From DASSBR01 sp035688265 (GTDB taxonomy: Bacteria > Pseudomonadota > Gammaproteobacteria > Natronospirales > DASSBR01), in contig DASSNE010000045.1 of the NCBI GenBank assembly GCA_035688265.1, positions 1 through 32,764 of the forward strand: a stretch of DNA of 32,764 bases, given 5' to 3'. Position 1 is the stretch's first letter; each line of letters opens with the position of its first letter. Under the pieces are notes generated by a model. It made no database searches. It had not been told where the DNA came from and saw nothing but the letters and a program-made list of their open reading frames with translations. Below are positions 7,879-20,500 of this stretch, piece by piece. A program made the translations under genes and the position numbers.

Positions 7879-9674
7879 GGCGCGCAGGTCCAGATCACCG
7901 CCCACGATGGCAGTACGTTGAGCATCGCTTTCTTCGGGTGGACGAATAATATGTTGCCGGGAAGCGTCCAATCGAGACCGTTAACCGGCTGCGGACTCAG
8001 GTTGGCAGCAAGATATAACCTTGCGCCATCCGCCAACGTCCATTCGACCCGCAACGCATGATGCTGCATGTCATAGCGCGCGCCGACGGCGTCCAGGTGC
8101 GGCACGATCTCGCGCCGGCGGATGTCGAGCAGTCTGCTGACGAATTGGAGCCGCCGCTGGCCGGCGAGCCGCTCGGCGGCGAGCCAGTCTATGCACGACG
8201 CCACGAACGTCTCGTCGGCATTCGGATCGGGAATACGCTCGCGCGCTTCCGGATCGGCAAACTCGGCGAAGCGCGAAAATTCCTCGCGGCGACCTTCGCG
8301 CACGGCGTCGGCCAATTCACCATCGTAGTCGCAGAAATAATAGAACGGCTGCGGCGCGCCCCACTCTTCTCCCATGAACAGAAGCGGCACTTGCGGTGCG
8401 AGCAGCAGGATCGCGGTCAGCGCTTCGACCGCCTCGGCATCGGCCAGTGCATTCAACCGCTCGCCGAAGGCGCGGTTGCCGATCTGGTCGTGGTTCTGGA
8501 GAAAATCGACGAACGCGCTGCTCGGCAGTTGTGCACTCGACTCGCCGCGGTTGCGGTTGCGGTATCGCGACTGTTCGCCCTGGTAGATGAAACCTTCGCT
8601 GAGCGCGCGACCGAACGCTTTGAGTGGCTTGTCGGCATAGTCGACGTAGTAGCCGCTGTCTTCGGCGGTGGCGATGACGTGGGCGGCGTGATGAAAGTCG
8701 TCGTTCCACTGGGCGCTGAAAAGCACGGGCTGCGCTGTGGCATTCCGTTCCAGGTAATGCGCCGCGTTGTCGTCATTCTCCAGTACCAGATGAACGTGCC
8801 GGTCGGTAATTTGCGACCTGACCGTTTGCGCAAGCTCGGTCAGAAAATGCGTCTCGCCCGGATCATGAATCTGGTCCACCGCATCAAGGCGCAATCCATC
8901 GAAGCGGTACTCTTCGAGCCAATACAACGCGTTGTGGATGAAAAACTGCCGCACCTCGGGGTGCGTAAAATCGATGGCGTCGCCCCACGGGGTGTGGAAG
9001 CGGTCGGTAAAGAAATTCGGCGCATACCGGGCCAGGTAATTGCCGCTCGGGCCGAAGTGGTTGTACACCACATCGAGGAACATCATCAGTCCACGCTCGT
9101 GGGCGGAGTCGATCAGTTGCTTGAGCGCGTCGGGCGTGCCGTAACTCGAATCAGGCGCGAACGGCAGCACGCCGTCGTAGCCCCAGTTGCGGCGACCTTC
9201 GAAATCCGACAGCGGCATGAGTTCGACGGCGGTGATGCCGATGCCCGCGAGATAGTCGAGCTTGCGGCGCAGGCTGTCGTAATCGCCGGAGGTGGTGAAC
9301 GCGCCGACGTGGGTTTCGTAGAGGGCTGCTTCACGCCACGGCCGACCGCGCCAGTCGGTTTGCCGCCATTCGTAGGCACGCGGATCGATGACCTGGCTTG
9401 GGCCGTGGACGTCGTCCGGCTGGAAACGCGACGCCGGGTCGGGCACGCGCAGGCCGTTTGCGAGTTGATAACAATAGCGGTCGCCGGCCGTGGCGGCGTC
9501 CGTCGTGAGTTCAAACCAGCCGTCGCCGACCGGCGCCATCGGCAGCGCCTGCTCGCCGGCCGATCCGAGGATCAGGTCAAGCACGTCCTGCGCCGGCGCC
9601 CAGATGCGGAAACGGACATGACCGTCTTCGGACTGGGCGCCATAGGGCATGCTGTGTGAATAGGTTGCCGTCAT
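7875..9674 (-). CDS. treZ: Malto-oligosyltrehalose trehalohydrolase (TreZ, GH13_10)
   Basis: TreZ cuts trehalose from the maltooligosyltrehalose made by TreY. The 599-residue product begins with a carbohydrate-binding beta-sandwich (VRFRIWAPAQDVLDL, residues 21-35) followed by the catalytic barrel. ALYETHVGAFTTSGDYDS is the typical entry motif, then ELMPLSDFEGRRNWGYDG. The nucleophile is in FDGLRLDAVDQIHD, the acid/base in LVLENDDN, and the third carboxylate in FLQNHDQIGNRAFGER, which is strongly TreZ-like. It sits 27 bases after glgX and overlaps malQ by four bases. The chosen ATG (9674) has AAGGGA directly against it, an unusually short spacing. An alternative ATG eight codons in (9650) has no better site. 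Confidence 0.95.
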   Translation of the reverse strand: MTATYSHSMPYGAQSEDGHVRFRIWAPAQDVLDLILGSAGEQALPMAPVGDGWFELTTDAATAGDRYCYQLANGLRVPDPASRFQPDDVHGPSQVIDPRAYEWRQTDWRGRPWREAALYETHVGAFTTSGDYDSLRRKLDYLAGIGITAVELMPLSDFEGRRNWGYDGVLPFAPDSSYGTPDALKQLIDSAHERGLMMFLDVVYNHFGPSGNYLARYAPNFFTDRFHTPWGDAIDFTHPEVRQFFIHNALYWLEEYRFDGLRLDAVDQIHDPGETHFLTELAQTVRSQITDRHVHLVLENDDNAAHYLERNATAQPVLFSAQWNDDFHHAAHVIATAEDSGYYVDYADKPLKAFGRALSEGFIYQGEQSRYRNRNRGESSAQLPSSAFVDFLQNHDQIGNRAFGERLNALADAEAVEALTAILLLAPQVPLLFMGEEWGAPQPFYYFCDYDGELADAVREGRREEFSRFAEFADPEARERIPDPNADETFVASCIDWLAAERLAGQRRLQFVSRLLDIRRREIVPHLDAVGARYDMQHHALRVEWTLADGARLYLAANLSPQPVNGLDWTLPGNILFVHPKKAMLNVLPSWAVIWTCAP

Positions 9675-9701
9675 TCCCTTGCCAGCCTGTCAAGAAAGAA
9701 A

Positions 9702-11817
<2,116 letters not shown>

Positions 11818-11828
<11 letters not shown>

Positions 11829-14037
11829 GCGGGTTCCTTTCCAGGATAAGTGTCGCCAATGGCGGCAACGTCAGCACCACCGAATGCGGCCGCCCGTGAG
11901 CAGCGACCTCCTGGCTGTGCACGCCGCCCTGGTTGCCGACATCGCTGCCGCCGTAAAGGCTTGAATCGGTGTTCAACCGCTCCCGCCACAATCCCGGCAG
12001 CGGGACACCGACGCGGTAGCCGTGACGCGGCACCGGCGTGAAATTGCACACCGCGAGCGCCGGCCGCTCACGTTCGCGGCCGAACCGCAGAAACGCGATC
12101 ACGCTGTTCTGCTCGTCACTCGCCTCGACCCATTCAAATCCTGCCGACTCGCAGTCGCACTCGTGCAACGCAGGCAGCCCGCGGTACAAGCAGTTCAGAT
12201 CGCGCACAAGTTTTTGGATGCCCTCGTGCGCCGGGTCGTTGAGCAAATGCCAGTCGAGGCTCGCGTCGTGATTCCACTCGCGCTCCTGGGCGAACTCGCC
12301 GCCCATGAACAGCAGCTTCTTGCCGGGGTGCGCCCACATGAAGCCGAAGTACGCGCGCAGGTTCGCGAACCGCTGCCAGCGGTCGCCGGGCATCTTGCCG
12401 ATGAGCGAGCCCTTGCCGTGCACGACCTCATCGTGCGACAGCGGCAGGATGAAGTTTTCGCTGAACGCGTACAAAAGCCCGAATGTCAGGCTGTGGTGAT
12501 GCCAGCGCCGGTGGATCGGGTTCTCCTGCATGTAGGCGAGCGTGTCGTGCATCCAGCCCATGTTCCACTTGTAGCCGAACCCGAGGCCGCCGAGATACGT
12601 CGGCCGCGACACGCCCGGCCACGCCGTGGACTCTTCGGCCACGGTCGTCGCGCCCGGGTGCCGGCCGAACACCTGTTCGTTCATCTGCTTGAGGAAATCG
12701 ATCGCCTCGAGGTTCTCGCGCCCGCCGAAACGGTTCGGCAACCACTCGCCCGCCTTCCGGCTGTAGTCGAGATATAGCATCGACGCAACCGCGTCCACGC
12801 GCAAGCCGTCCACGTGAAATCGTTCCAGCCAGAAGAGTGCGTTGCCGAGCAGATAGTTCAACACCTCGCGGCGGCCGTAATTGAAGATCAACGTGTTCCA
12901 GTCCTGGTGGAAGCCCTGGCGCGGGTCGGCGTGCTCGTAGAGGTGCGTCCCGTCGAAAAGCCCTAAACCGTGCGGATCGGTCGGGAAGTGACCCGGCACC
13001 CAGTCGAGCAGCAGGCCGACGCCCTCGCGGTGGCAGCGATCGACGAAGTGCGCGAAGTCCAAAGGGGTGCCGAAGCGGCTGGTGGGCGCGTAGAGGCCGA
13101 TCGGCTGGTAGCCCCACGAACCGTCGAACGGGTACTCGCTGATCGGCATCAGTTCGATATGGGTAAAACCCATCTCCCTGACGTAGGGCACCAGGACGTC
13201 GGCCAGCTCCCGGTAGCTCAGGTAGCGATTGCCGTCGGCGCGCCGCCACGAGCCGAGGTGGACCTCGTAAATCGAGACCGGCGCGGACAGTGCATGCACC
13301 GCCGGCCGCGCCGTCATCCACGCCTCGTCCTGCCAGGGCGGTTCGGCCAGCGGTTCGACGACCGAGGCGGTACGCGGCGGATGCTCGGCGTAAAAACCGT
13401 ACGGATCGGCCTTGAGCGGCAGCAGCGCGCCGTCGCGGCTCTTGATTTCGTATTTGTAAATCGCGCCTGCGCCCACGTGCGGCACGAACAACTCCCAGCA
13501 ACCGCACTCGTGACGGCGGCGCATCGGCAGCCGACGCCCGTCCCAGTTGCAGAAGTCGCCGACCACGCTCACCCGGCGCGCGTTCGGCGCCCAGACGGCA
13601 AACGCGGTGCCGGCCACGCCGTCCATTTCGGTCGGATGCGCACCCAGGCGTTCGAAGTTGCGCAGGTGGCGGCCTTCGGCGAGCAGATGCACGTCGAGTT
13701 CGCCCAGCACTTCGCCGAAGCGGTACACGTCCTCGCACTCGAACTCGCTGCCGAGGACTTTCGCGTGCAGGCGATAACGCGCCGGCTCTGCCAGCGTCGC
13801 TTCCCACAGCCCGGCAGGATGGATGCGCTTGCAGTCTGCAAGCTTGCCGCCGCGCGAATCGACCAGGCTGAGCTGCGTGGCATCGGGGAGAAAAACGCGC
13901 ACGATAATCCGGCCATCGGCACTTTCGTGCGGGCCGAGCAGCGAAAACGGGTCGCCGTGATCGCCGGTGATCAAGGCTTCGATGGCGGGATCGAGGCCGG
14001 CGGGTTGTTGTGCCAATGAGCTCATCGGTCTATCCAT
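11818..14037 (-). CDS. glgB: 1,4-alpha-glucan branching enzyme GlgB (GH13_9)
   Basis: GlgB introduces alpha-1,6 branches into linear glucan, here the product of GlgE. From the ATG at 14037 the protein is 739 residues, with the two-module N-terminus of full-length bacterial enzymes (DPFSLLGPHES, then FAVWAPNARRVSVVGDFCNWDG). Catalytic motifs are HVDGLRVDAVASMLYLDYSR (nucleophile), TVAEESTAWPGV (acid/base) and LPLSHDEVVHGKGSL. The reading frame continues upstream to 14136, but that stretch encodes the 7-base repeat array (RTPNPEPRVPN) and is unlikely to be coding. No convincing ribosome site precedes either ATG at 14037 or 14025, so the exact start is uncertain by four codons. It overlaps glgX by 11 bases. 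Confidence 0.95.
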
Positions 14038-14038
14038 A

Positions 14039-14188
14039 TTCGGGACTCGGGGTTCGGGATTCGGGGTTCGGGCAAAGAGAAGCCTTGTCCGACCATTGTG
14101 CCTTCGTGGTGTTGCGGCTTGGACTCGCCCGGGCACCCGGATGATTGAATTCCAATCCCGAACCCCGAATCCCGAATCCCGAACCCCG
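14039..14188. repeat. Inverted arrays of 7-base repeats (GGGATTC-type) flanking the treS-glgB gap
   Basis: The left arm (14039-14073) is a run of heptamers alternating GGGATTC and GGGGTTC. The right arm (14154-14188) is the complementary series of GAATCCC and GAACCCC. About 80 bases of ordinary sequence lie between. The arms can pair into a stem of more than 30 positions. The array fills the gap between the treS stop and the glgB start, leaving glgB without a visible ribosome site. The sequence differs from the GGACT-type arrays at 5928 and 17501, but the unit length and inverted layout are the same. I recall similar heptamer strings from Xanthomonadaceae-like genomes, which I cannot verify here. 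Confidence 0.85.
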
Positions 14189-14190
14189 CT

Positions 14191-17100
14191 TTATCCATGG
14201 GCATGCGCATCCAGTATCGCCATCACCCCGCGCACCGGAATGGGCAACCAGTCGGGCCGGTTGTTGGCCTCGTAGACAATCTCGTAACACGCCTTTTCGA
14301 GCATGAACAAGTCCAGCCAGCGGCGCGCGGCGACGGCGTCGTCCGGCCAGCTTGATGCGCCCAGGATGGCTTCGTGGTAGGCGGTTAGAAAAGCTTGTGC
14401 GGCGGCATCGCGCCATTCGCGCGCGAAACCGACCACGGCTTCGGCCGGCGGCGTCGTGTCGCGATCCAGCCTGCTGAGCGCGGTCCAGGAGGCGTAGTCG
14501 AACGAGCGCAGCATGCCGGCAACATCACGCAGCGGCGAATATTTGCCACGCCGTTCGACCAGGGTTCTGGCCGGCTCGCCTTCGAAGTCAAGAATGACCC
14601 AGTCGTTCTGCGCGATGAGCACCTGGCCGAGGTGATAGTCACCGTGGATGCGCGTTTTGGTCGCGCCGTAGCTGCCTTCGCTGAGCGCGTCGATCGTCGC
14701 CATGCATTCGGCCTTGCGCGCCGTGAGCGCATCGATCGTGACGCGTCCTGCTGCAGGCAGGCTGGCCCGGACGCGGCGCAACGTCGAGAAAGCCCCGCGC
14801 GCCTGCTTGCGCGCCGCCGCCCGCCAGGCGCGCGTATCGGCGGCGCGCGCCGGCTCCGGATCGAAAGCCGGATCGCCGGTTTCGGTGGCCAGCGCGTGAT
14901 GCAGTTCGGCGGTACGACGACCGAGCGTCGCGAGCAGGTTGGTGAAGAAGTCGTGCAGCGGCGGCGCTTCGCTGTCGTCGTCGCCGGGCGTCACCAGCGC
15001 ACGCTCCTCCAGCCGCCGTTCCAGGTGCTCGACGGTTTCGCGGAATCCGTCCCCTTGGTTTTCGACGAAGCCCTGCAAGATCGCGAGCGCGGTTGGGGCG
15101 CCGTCGGCGTCGACATGCTCCACTGCGCCCAGCAGCGGCGGCGTGTTATCGAAGCCGACACGCGTCAGGAACCGCTCGACTTCGACTTCCGGATGAATGC
15201 CCGGCGTCAGCTTGCGGTACAACTTGAGGATGATCGCCTCGCCGATCATGATCGACGAGTTGCTTTGATCGATGCCCAGCCGCCGGACCTCGGCATCCGG
15301 CGCAAGCTCGACCGCTGCCAGCCGGTCGGTTGCTTCGCACACCAGCCGGCCGGGATCCATGGCCATTTCGCGCTGCTCGCGAACCGCCGCGATGAGCGCG
15401 CGCACGAACCCGTCCGCCGCCGCGGCATCGACCAGCGCCCACAGCCGCTGGCCACGGCGCAGGCGCGCGAGCGTGTAAGGCAGCAGCACGTGTGTCGCGC
15501 CGTCGGCCTCCTCGACGGCCAGCGCGAGCGGCACGAAATAACGTTGTTCTTCGCCGCCGGACAGGCTGACGACCACTTCGGACAGCAGCGCGTTGTCGCC
15601 GAGCCCGGTACAGGAGGCGATTGCCGCGGTGTCGATGCGCTCGCCCTTGGCTGCGAACCAGCGCTGGCGGGTCAGAAATTCCGGCAGGATCTCGGTTTCG
15701 AGCTGGCGCCGTGCCGGTTGACGCGCGATGTCGCGAAGCCCGTTGCGCGCAACCAGCGTGACGAACTCCGGCGCGATCGGCGGCAGTTGCTGGTGCCAGT
15801 CGGGCACTTGCTCCTCCTCTTCAAGGAGGAACCAGTAGAAGCCGTACGCCGGCAACGTCAGCAGGTAATACAGCTCCCCGATCGGCGGAAAGACGCTGCG
15901 ACCGGACAACTCGATCGGCACGCGGCCCTTGAACTGCGCCAGGTCGAGTTCGACCGCCTGGGCTGCGCGCGACAGATTGAATACGCACAGGATCGCTTCG
16001 CCGTCGTGCTCGCGCAGGTAGGCAAGAATCTTGCGGTTGCCGGGGAACAGGAAGCGGATCGTGCCGCGGCCGAACGAGCGCTGGCGCTGGCGCACCGCGA
16101 TCATGCGCCTGGTCCAGTTCAGGAGGCTTGCCGGCGAGCGCGCCTGGGCTTCGACGTTAAGCGCTTCGTAGCCGTAGATCGGGTCCATGATCGGCGGCAG
16201 GTACAGACGCGGAGGGTCGGCCTTGGAAAAGCCGCCGTTGCGGTCGGGCGACCATTGCATTGGCGTGCGCACGCCGTCGCGGTCGCCGAGAAAGACGTTG
16301 TCGCCCATGCCGATTTCGTCGCCGTAATAGACGATCGGGGTGCCCGGCAGCGAGAACAGCAGACCGCTCATCAGTTCGATCTTGCGGCGGTCGTTGTCCA
16401 TCAGCGGCGCGAGGCGACGGCGGATGCCGAGGTTGATGCGCATGCGTCGGTCGTGGGCGTACACCTGCCACAGATAATCGCGCTCGCGCTCGGTGACCAT
16501 TTCGAGCGTCAGTTCGTCGTGGTTGCGCAGGAAGATTGCCCACTGGCAGTTGTCGGGGATGTCGGGCGTCTGGCGCATGATGTCGGTGACCGGGTGGCGG
16601 TCTTCCTGGGCGATGGCCATGTAGATGCGCGGCATCAGCGGGAAGTGGAACGCCATGTGGCATTCGTCGCCGTCGCCGAAATACGGCAGCACGTCTTCGG
16701 GCCACTGGTTGGCTTCGGCGAGCAGCATGCGATCGGGGAAATGCGCGTCGACTTCGGCACGGATTTTTTTCAGGACCGCATGTGTTTCGGGCAGGTTTTC
16801 GTTGTTGGTGCCCTCGCGTTCGACGAGGTAGGGCACCGCGTCGAGGCGCAGCCCGTCGACGCCCATGTCGAGCCAGTAACGCAGGATGCGGGTCATTTCC
16901 TTGAGGACGCGCGGGTTGTCGTAATTGAGGTCCGGTTGGTGCGAGTAGAACCGGTGCCAGTAATAGGCCTGCGCTTCCGTATCCCAGGACCAGTTGGAGC
17001 GTTCGGTGTCCAGAAAGATGATGCGGGTCCCTTCGTAGCGTTGTTCTGTGTCGCTCCAGACGTAGAAGTTGTGATACGCCGAGCCTGGTTTGGCTCTGCG

Positions 17101-17487
17101 TGCGCGCTGAAACCAGGGGTGCTGGTCGGAGGTATGGTTGACGACGAGTTCGGTGATGACGCGCAGGCCGCGACGATGGCATTCGCGCACGAGTTGGCGG
17201 AAGTCGCGCAGGTGGCCGTAGCTCGGGTTGATCTGGCGATAGTCGGCGATGTCGTAGCCGTCGTCTTTTAGCGGCGATGGATAGAACGGCAACAGCCAGA
17301 TGGCGGTGACACCGAGGTCTTGCAGGTAGTCGAGCTTGGCGGCGAGGCCGGCGAAGTCGCCTACTCCGTCGTTGTTCGAGTCGAAAAACGCCTTGACGTG
17401 CAGTTGGTAGATGACCGCGTCCTTGTACCACAGCGGATCGTCGCGCGTGATGCCATTCTGACCCGTTTGTTGCGTCCTTGCGTCCAT
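14191..17487 (-). CDS. treS: Trehalose synthase-maltokinase fusion (TreS-Pep2/Mak)
   Basis: The 1098-residue protein joins two enzymes of the GlgE route. Residues 1 to about 560 are TreS (GH13_16), which isomerises trehalose to maltose: DDPLWYKDAVIYQLHVKAF, GVDGLRLDAVPYL (nucleophile Asp216), MLLAEANQWPEDV (acid/base Glu258) and FLRNHDELTLEMV. From about residue 590 the second enzyme begins (LPEFLTRQRWFAAKG). It has a kinase fold with the catalytic loop RIHGDYHLGQVL and the metal-binding ILDFEGEP, as in maltokinase, which makes maltose-1-phosphate from ATP and maltose. The C-terminus (YEIVYEANNRPDWLPIP) is typical of the fused form. The ATG has an AAGGA site about six bases upstream. Both flanks carry 7-base repeat arrays, while the gene itself is intact. 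Confidence 0.96.
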   Translation of the reverse strand: MDARTQQTGQNGITRDDPLWYKDAVIYQLHVKAFFDSNNDGVGDFAGLAAKLDYLQDLGVTAIWLLPFYPSPLKDDGYDIADYRQINPSYGHLRDFRQLVRECHRRGLRVITELVVNHTSDQHPWFQRARRAKPGSAYHNFYVWSDTEQRYEGTRIIFLDTERSNWSWDTEAQAYYWHRFYSHQPDLNYDNPRVLKEMTRILRYWLDMGVDGLRLDAVPYLVEREGTNNENLPETHAVLKKIRAEVDAHFPDRMLLAEANQWPEDVLPYFGDGDECHMAFHFPLMPRIYMAIAQEDRHPVTDIMRQTPDIPDNCQWAIFLRNHDELTLEMVTERERDYLWQVYAHDRRMRINLGIRRRLAPLMDNDRRKIELMSGLLFSLPGTPIVYYGDEIGMGDNVFLGDRDGVRTPMQWSPDRNGGFSKADPPRLYLPPIMDPIYGYEALNVEAQARSPASLLNWTRRMIAVRQRQRSFGRGTIRFLFPGNRKILAYLREHDGEAILCVFNLSRAAQAVELDLAQFKGRVPIELSGRSVFPPIGELYYLLTLPAYGFYWFLLEEEEQVPDWHQQLPPIAPEFVTLVARNGLRDIARQPARRQLETEILPEFLTRQRWFAAKGERIDTAAIASCTGLGDNALLSEVVVSLSGGEEQRYFVPLALAVEEADGATHVLLPYTLARLRRGQRLWALVDAAAADGFVRALIAAVREQREMAMDPGRLVCEATDRLAAVELAPDAEVRRLGIDQSNSSIMIGEAIILKLYRKLTPGIHPEVEVERFLTRVGFDNTPPLLGAVEHVDADGAPTALAILQGFVENQGDGFRETVEHLERRLEERALVTPGDDDSEAPPLHDFFTNLLATLGRRTAELHHALATETGDPAFDPEPARAADTRAWRAAARKQARGAFSTLRRVRASLPAAGRVTIDALTARKAECMATIDALSEGSYGATKTRIHGDYHLGQVLIAQNDWVILDFEGEPARTLVERRGKYSPLRDVAGMLRSFDYASWTALSRLDRDTTPPAEAVVGFAREWRDAAAQAFLTAYHEAILGASSWPDDAVAARRWLDLFMLEKACYEIVYEANNRPDWLPIPVRGVMAILDAHAHG

Positions 17488-17500
17488 ATTTTCCTTAATT

Positions 17501-17579
17501 AGTGCTAAGGACTAAGTACCGAGGACTGAGCAAAAAGAACAACTCCACACTAAGTCCTAAGCACTTAGTCCTAAGCACT
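17501..17579. repeat. Inverted array of 7-base repeats (GGACTAA-type) between glgE and treS
   Basis: The left arm (17501-17530) reads AGTGCTAAGGACTAAGT and continues with a GGACTGAG unit. The right arm (17550-17579) is its near-perfect reverse complement, ending TAGTCCTAAGCACT. A 19-base A-rich loop separates them. It shares the AGTGCTAAGGACT core with the array at 5928-6009, so the two are the same repeat family. The right arm contains the glgE stop codon: the last codons AGT GCT TAG are repeat sequence. On the minus strand the structure lies between the glgE stop and the treS ribosome site, where it could terminate, attenuate or protect message. Confidence 0.87.
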
Positions 17580-20500
17580 TCGTATTCGCCATATCGCACA
17601 CGGCTTGAACTGCGGGTTCAGGCGTATGCGTTGCCATTTTCCTTGCCAGGAAAAGATATCGCCGTCGAGCAGGCTTTCGACTTCGACTGTCGCGTGGTCG
17701 TCGAGGCCCAGCATGTAAAACGGTAATTCGATGTCTGCCTCATGTGTGTTGTGTGGGTCCACGTTTATTGCGATCCAGATGACGTTGTCGCCGTTCGCAG
17801 TCTGTTTGCCGTAGAACAGAATGTTGTCGTCGCTCGACGGATGAAACTTCAGGTTCGTCAGTTCATGTAAAGCCGGGTTGTCGCGGCGGATTTGATTGAG
17901 CTTCGCGATCTCCTTGCGAATGTTGCCCGGCTGGTCGTAGTTGCGCGCCTTGATCTCGTATTTTTCGGCATCGAGGTATTCCTCGCGACCCGGAACGGGC
18001 GTTGCCTCGCAAAGCTCAAAGCCACTGTAGACGCCCCAGATGCTGGAGAGTGTGGCGGCAAGTGTGGCGCGGGTGATGAACGCGGGGCGACCGCCGGTTT
18101 GCAGGATCGGCGGGTTGATGTCGGGTGTGTTGACGAAGAAATTCGGGCGCATGTATTCCTTCGGGATATCCTGCGTCAGTTCGGTCAGGTATTCGATCAG
18201 TTCGTGCTTTGTGTTGCGCCAGGTGAAGTAGGTGTAGGACTGGGTGAAGCCGACCTTGGCGAGTTTTTTCATCATCTTGGGGCGCGTGAACGCTTCGGCG
18301 AGGAAGATGACGTCGGGGTGGCGCGCCTGCACGTCGCCGATCAGCCATTCCCAGAACGGCACCGGCTTGGTGTGGGGATTGTCGACGCGGAAGATGCGCA
18401 CGCCGGTGTCGACCCAGAACAGCACGACGTCGCGCAGCGTGGTCCACAGCGACGGCAGCGACTCGCCGTAGAAATGCACATTGACGATGTCCTGGTATTT
18501 TTTCGGCGGGTTTTCGGCATATTTGATCGTGCCGTCGGGGCGCCAGTCGAACCACTCCGGGTGCTCCTTGATCCACGGGTGGTCGCGCGAGCACTGGATC
18601 GCGAAGTCGAGGGCGATTTCGAGACCGTGGTCACGCGCGGCGGCGATCAGGCGCTTGAAGTCGTCCAGCGTGCCAAGCTGGGGATGGATGGCGGTGTGGC
18701 CGCCTTCCGGGGCGCCGATCGCCCAGGGGCTGCCGGGATCCTCGGGTCGCGCTTGAAGCACATTGTTTTTGCCCTTGCGGTGGCTTTTGCCGATCGGGTG
18801 GATCGGCGGCAGGTAGAGCACGTCGAAACCCATGTCGCGAACGTACGGCAGGTGGGCGATGACGTCGTCGAAGGTGCCGTGGCGATGTGGGTCGCCGCTG
18901 GTCGAGCGCGGGAACAGTTCGTACCAGGCGCCGAAGCGTGCGGCGGTGCGGTCGACAACAACTTCAAGATCGTGCCGGTAGCGCGACAGGTTGGCGCGCG
19001 GTGCGGCACGGTGCATCAGGTTGGCCAGGCGCTCGGACAGCAGGATCGCTTCAGCGCGCGGGGTGTCGTCGGTGGCGACTTCGATCTCCATCAGCAGCGC
19101 GCTCAAATCAGCCTGATCGCGGTCCCCTGCGTGCTCCACCGCTTCGGCGAGGAGTTCGCGGCCTTCAATTCGTTCGAGGTCAACCTTTTGCCCCGCGTCG
19201 CGCTTCTTGATGAAGTCGTCGCGCCAGGTGGCGAAGCGGTCGCGCCAGGCTTCGATGGTGTAGCGGTAGCGGCTGTTGTGGGCGAGCGGCACGATGCCCT
19301 GCCAGCGATCATTGTCGACGTGCGCCATCGGCGCTTCGTTCCAGATGCCACCGCAGGTGTCGCGCCAGCGCACGCACGCAGCGAGCTTGTCGTGGCCGTC
19401 GGAGAAGATGTCTGCCCAGACGTCGAGCACGTCCCCGGCGACCCGCTTGACCGGGTGGCGGCCGCCGTCGATTTCCGGCCAGACGTTTTCGATCACGACA
19501 CGTTCGCCCGCCAGCCGCTTGAGCCGCGCGGCGCTGTTGCGCGGGTTGACGGCACGGCCGCGCGTCGTGCGCTCGCCACGAAAGACGCGCGCTTCCAGCG
19601 GATCGAGCCGGAGCGGCCGGCCCGGGATCAGTTCCGCCGGGCTGGTTTCGGGCGTGACGTCGGCGAAGCGCGCGCAGACGCCGCCCGCCGCGGCGAGCAG
19701 CCTGCCGCCGTCAATCGCATGACTGCGCTCGGCGTCGGGATTCATCAGCAGCAGCGTGCATTCGCTCCCGTCGCGGCTGTCGCGCAACAAGCCGACCAGC
19801 GGCGATGATGGCGCAGTAAATCGCCGTTGCGGCCCCTCCTCGTTCAGCGCCGGGACTGCCGCTTTCATGGCATTGACCGCGGCGATCCAGGCGGACAGGT
19901 CAATACTGCTCTCTTCCCAGTCCTCGGGCCGGGTCTGGACGACATTGAGCGGTTTGCGAAACGCATACTCGTAGCCGACCGGCATCATGACGCCGGTCGA
20001 GAAGCACGCGGCGAACAGGTAGCGCAGGCGGTAGTGGCGCGCCAGGGTCTCGGCATCGGCGGCCTCGACCTCGCTCGCAAGGCGCGGCGTGTCGTGGCTT
20101 TCCGGGAAGGCAATCGACGGGCCGATGCTGCGGAAATCGTTGTACTGCTCCAGCAGCCAGCCGCTGCGGAAATCCCACCATTTACTGCTGTTGTACAGGT
20201 AGTCGAAACCGGCGGCTTCGAGCGCCTGGACTTCGTCGACCGTGCAGCCGAGCGTTTCGGCGAAGAAGGTCGCTTCCGGATCGACGGCCCGCGCCGCGGC
20301 AATCAGCTCTTCCCAGACGGTCGCCGGTACTTTGTAGGCGGCGTCGCAGCGGAAGCCGCTGACACCGAGACCAATGATGTGGCTGAGGTAGCGCGACCAG
20401 TAGTCGATCAGGCGGGTGCGCGTTTGCGGTTTCTCGTAATCGAGTTCCGCGAGGTCGCCCCAGACAGTCACTTTTTCCGGGTCATCCGGATCGACGGCGC

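Noticed and set aside
14038..14136. N-terminal extension of GlgB encoded by the longest reading frame.
   Set aside because: The extra residues (RTPNPEPRVPN) are translated 7-base repeats, and GlgB proteins start near the following Met.
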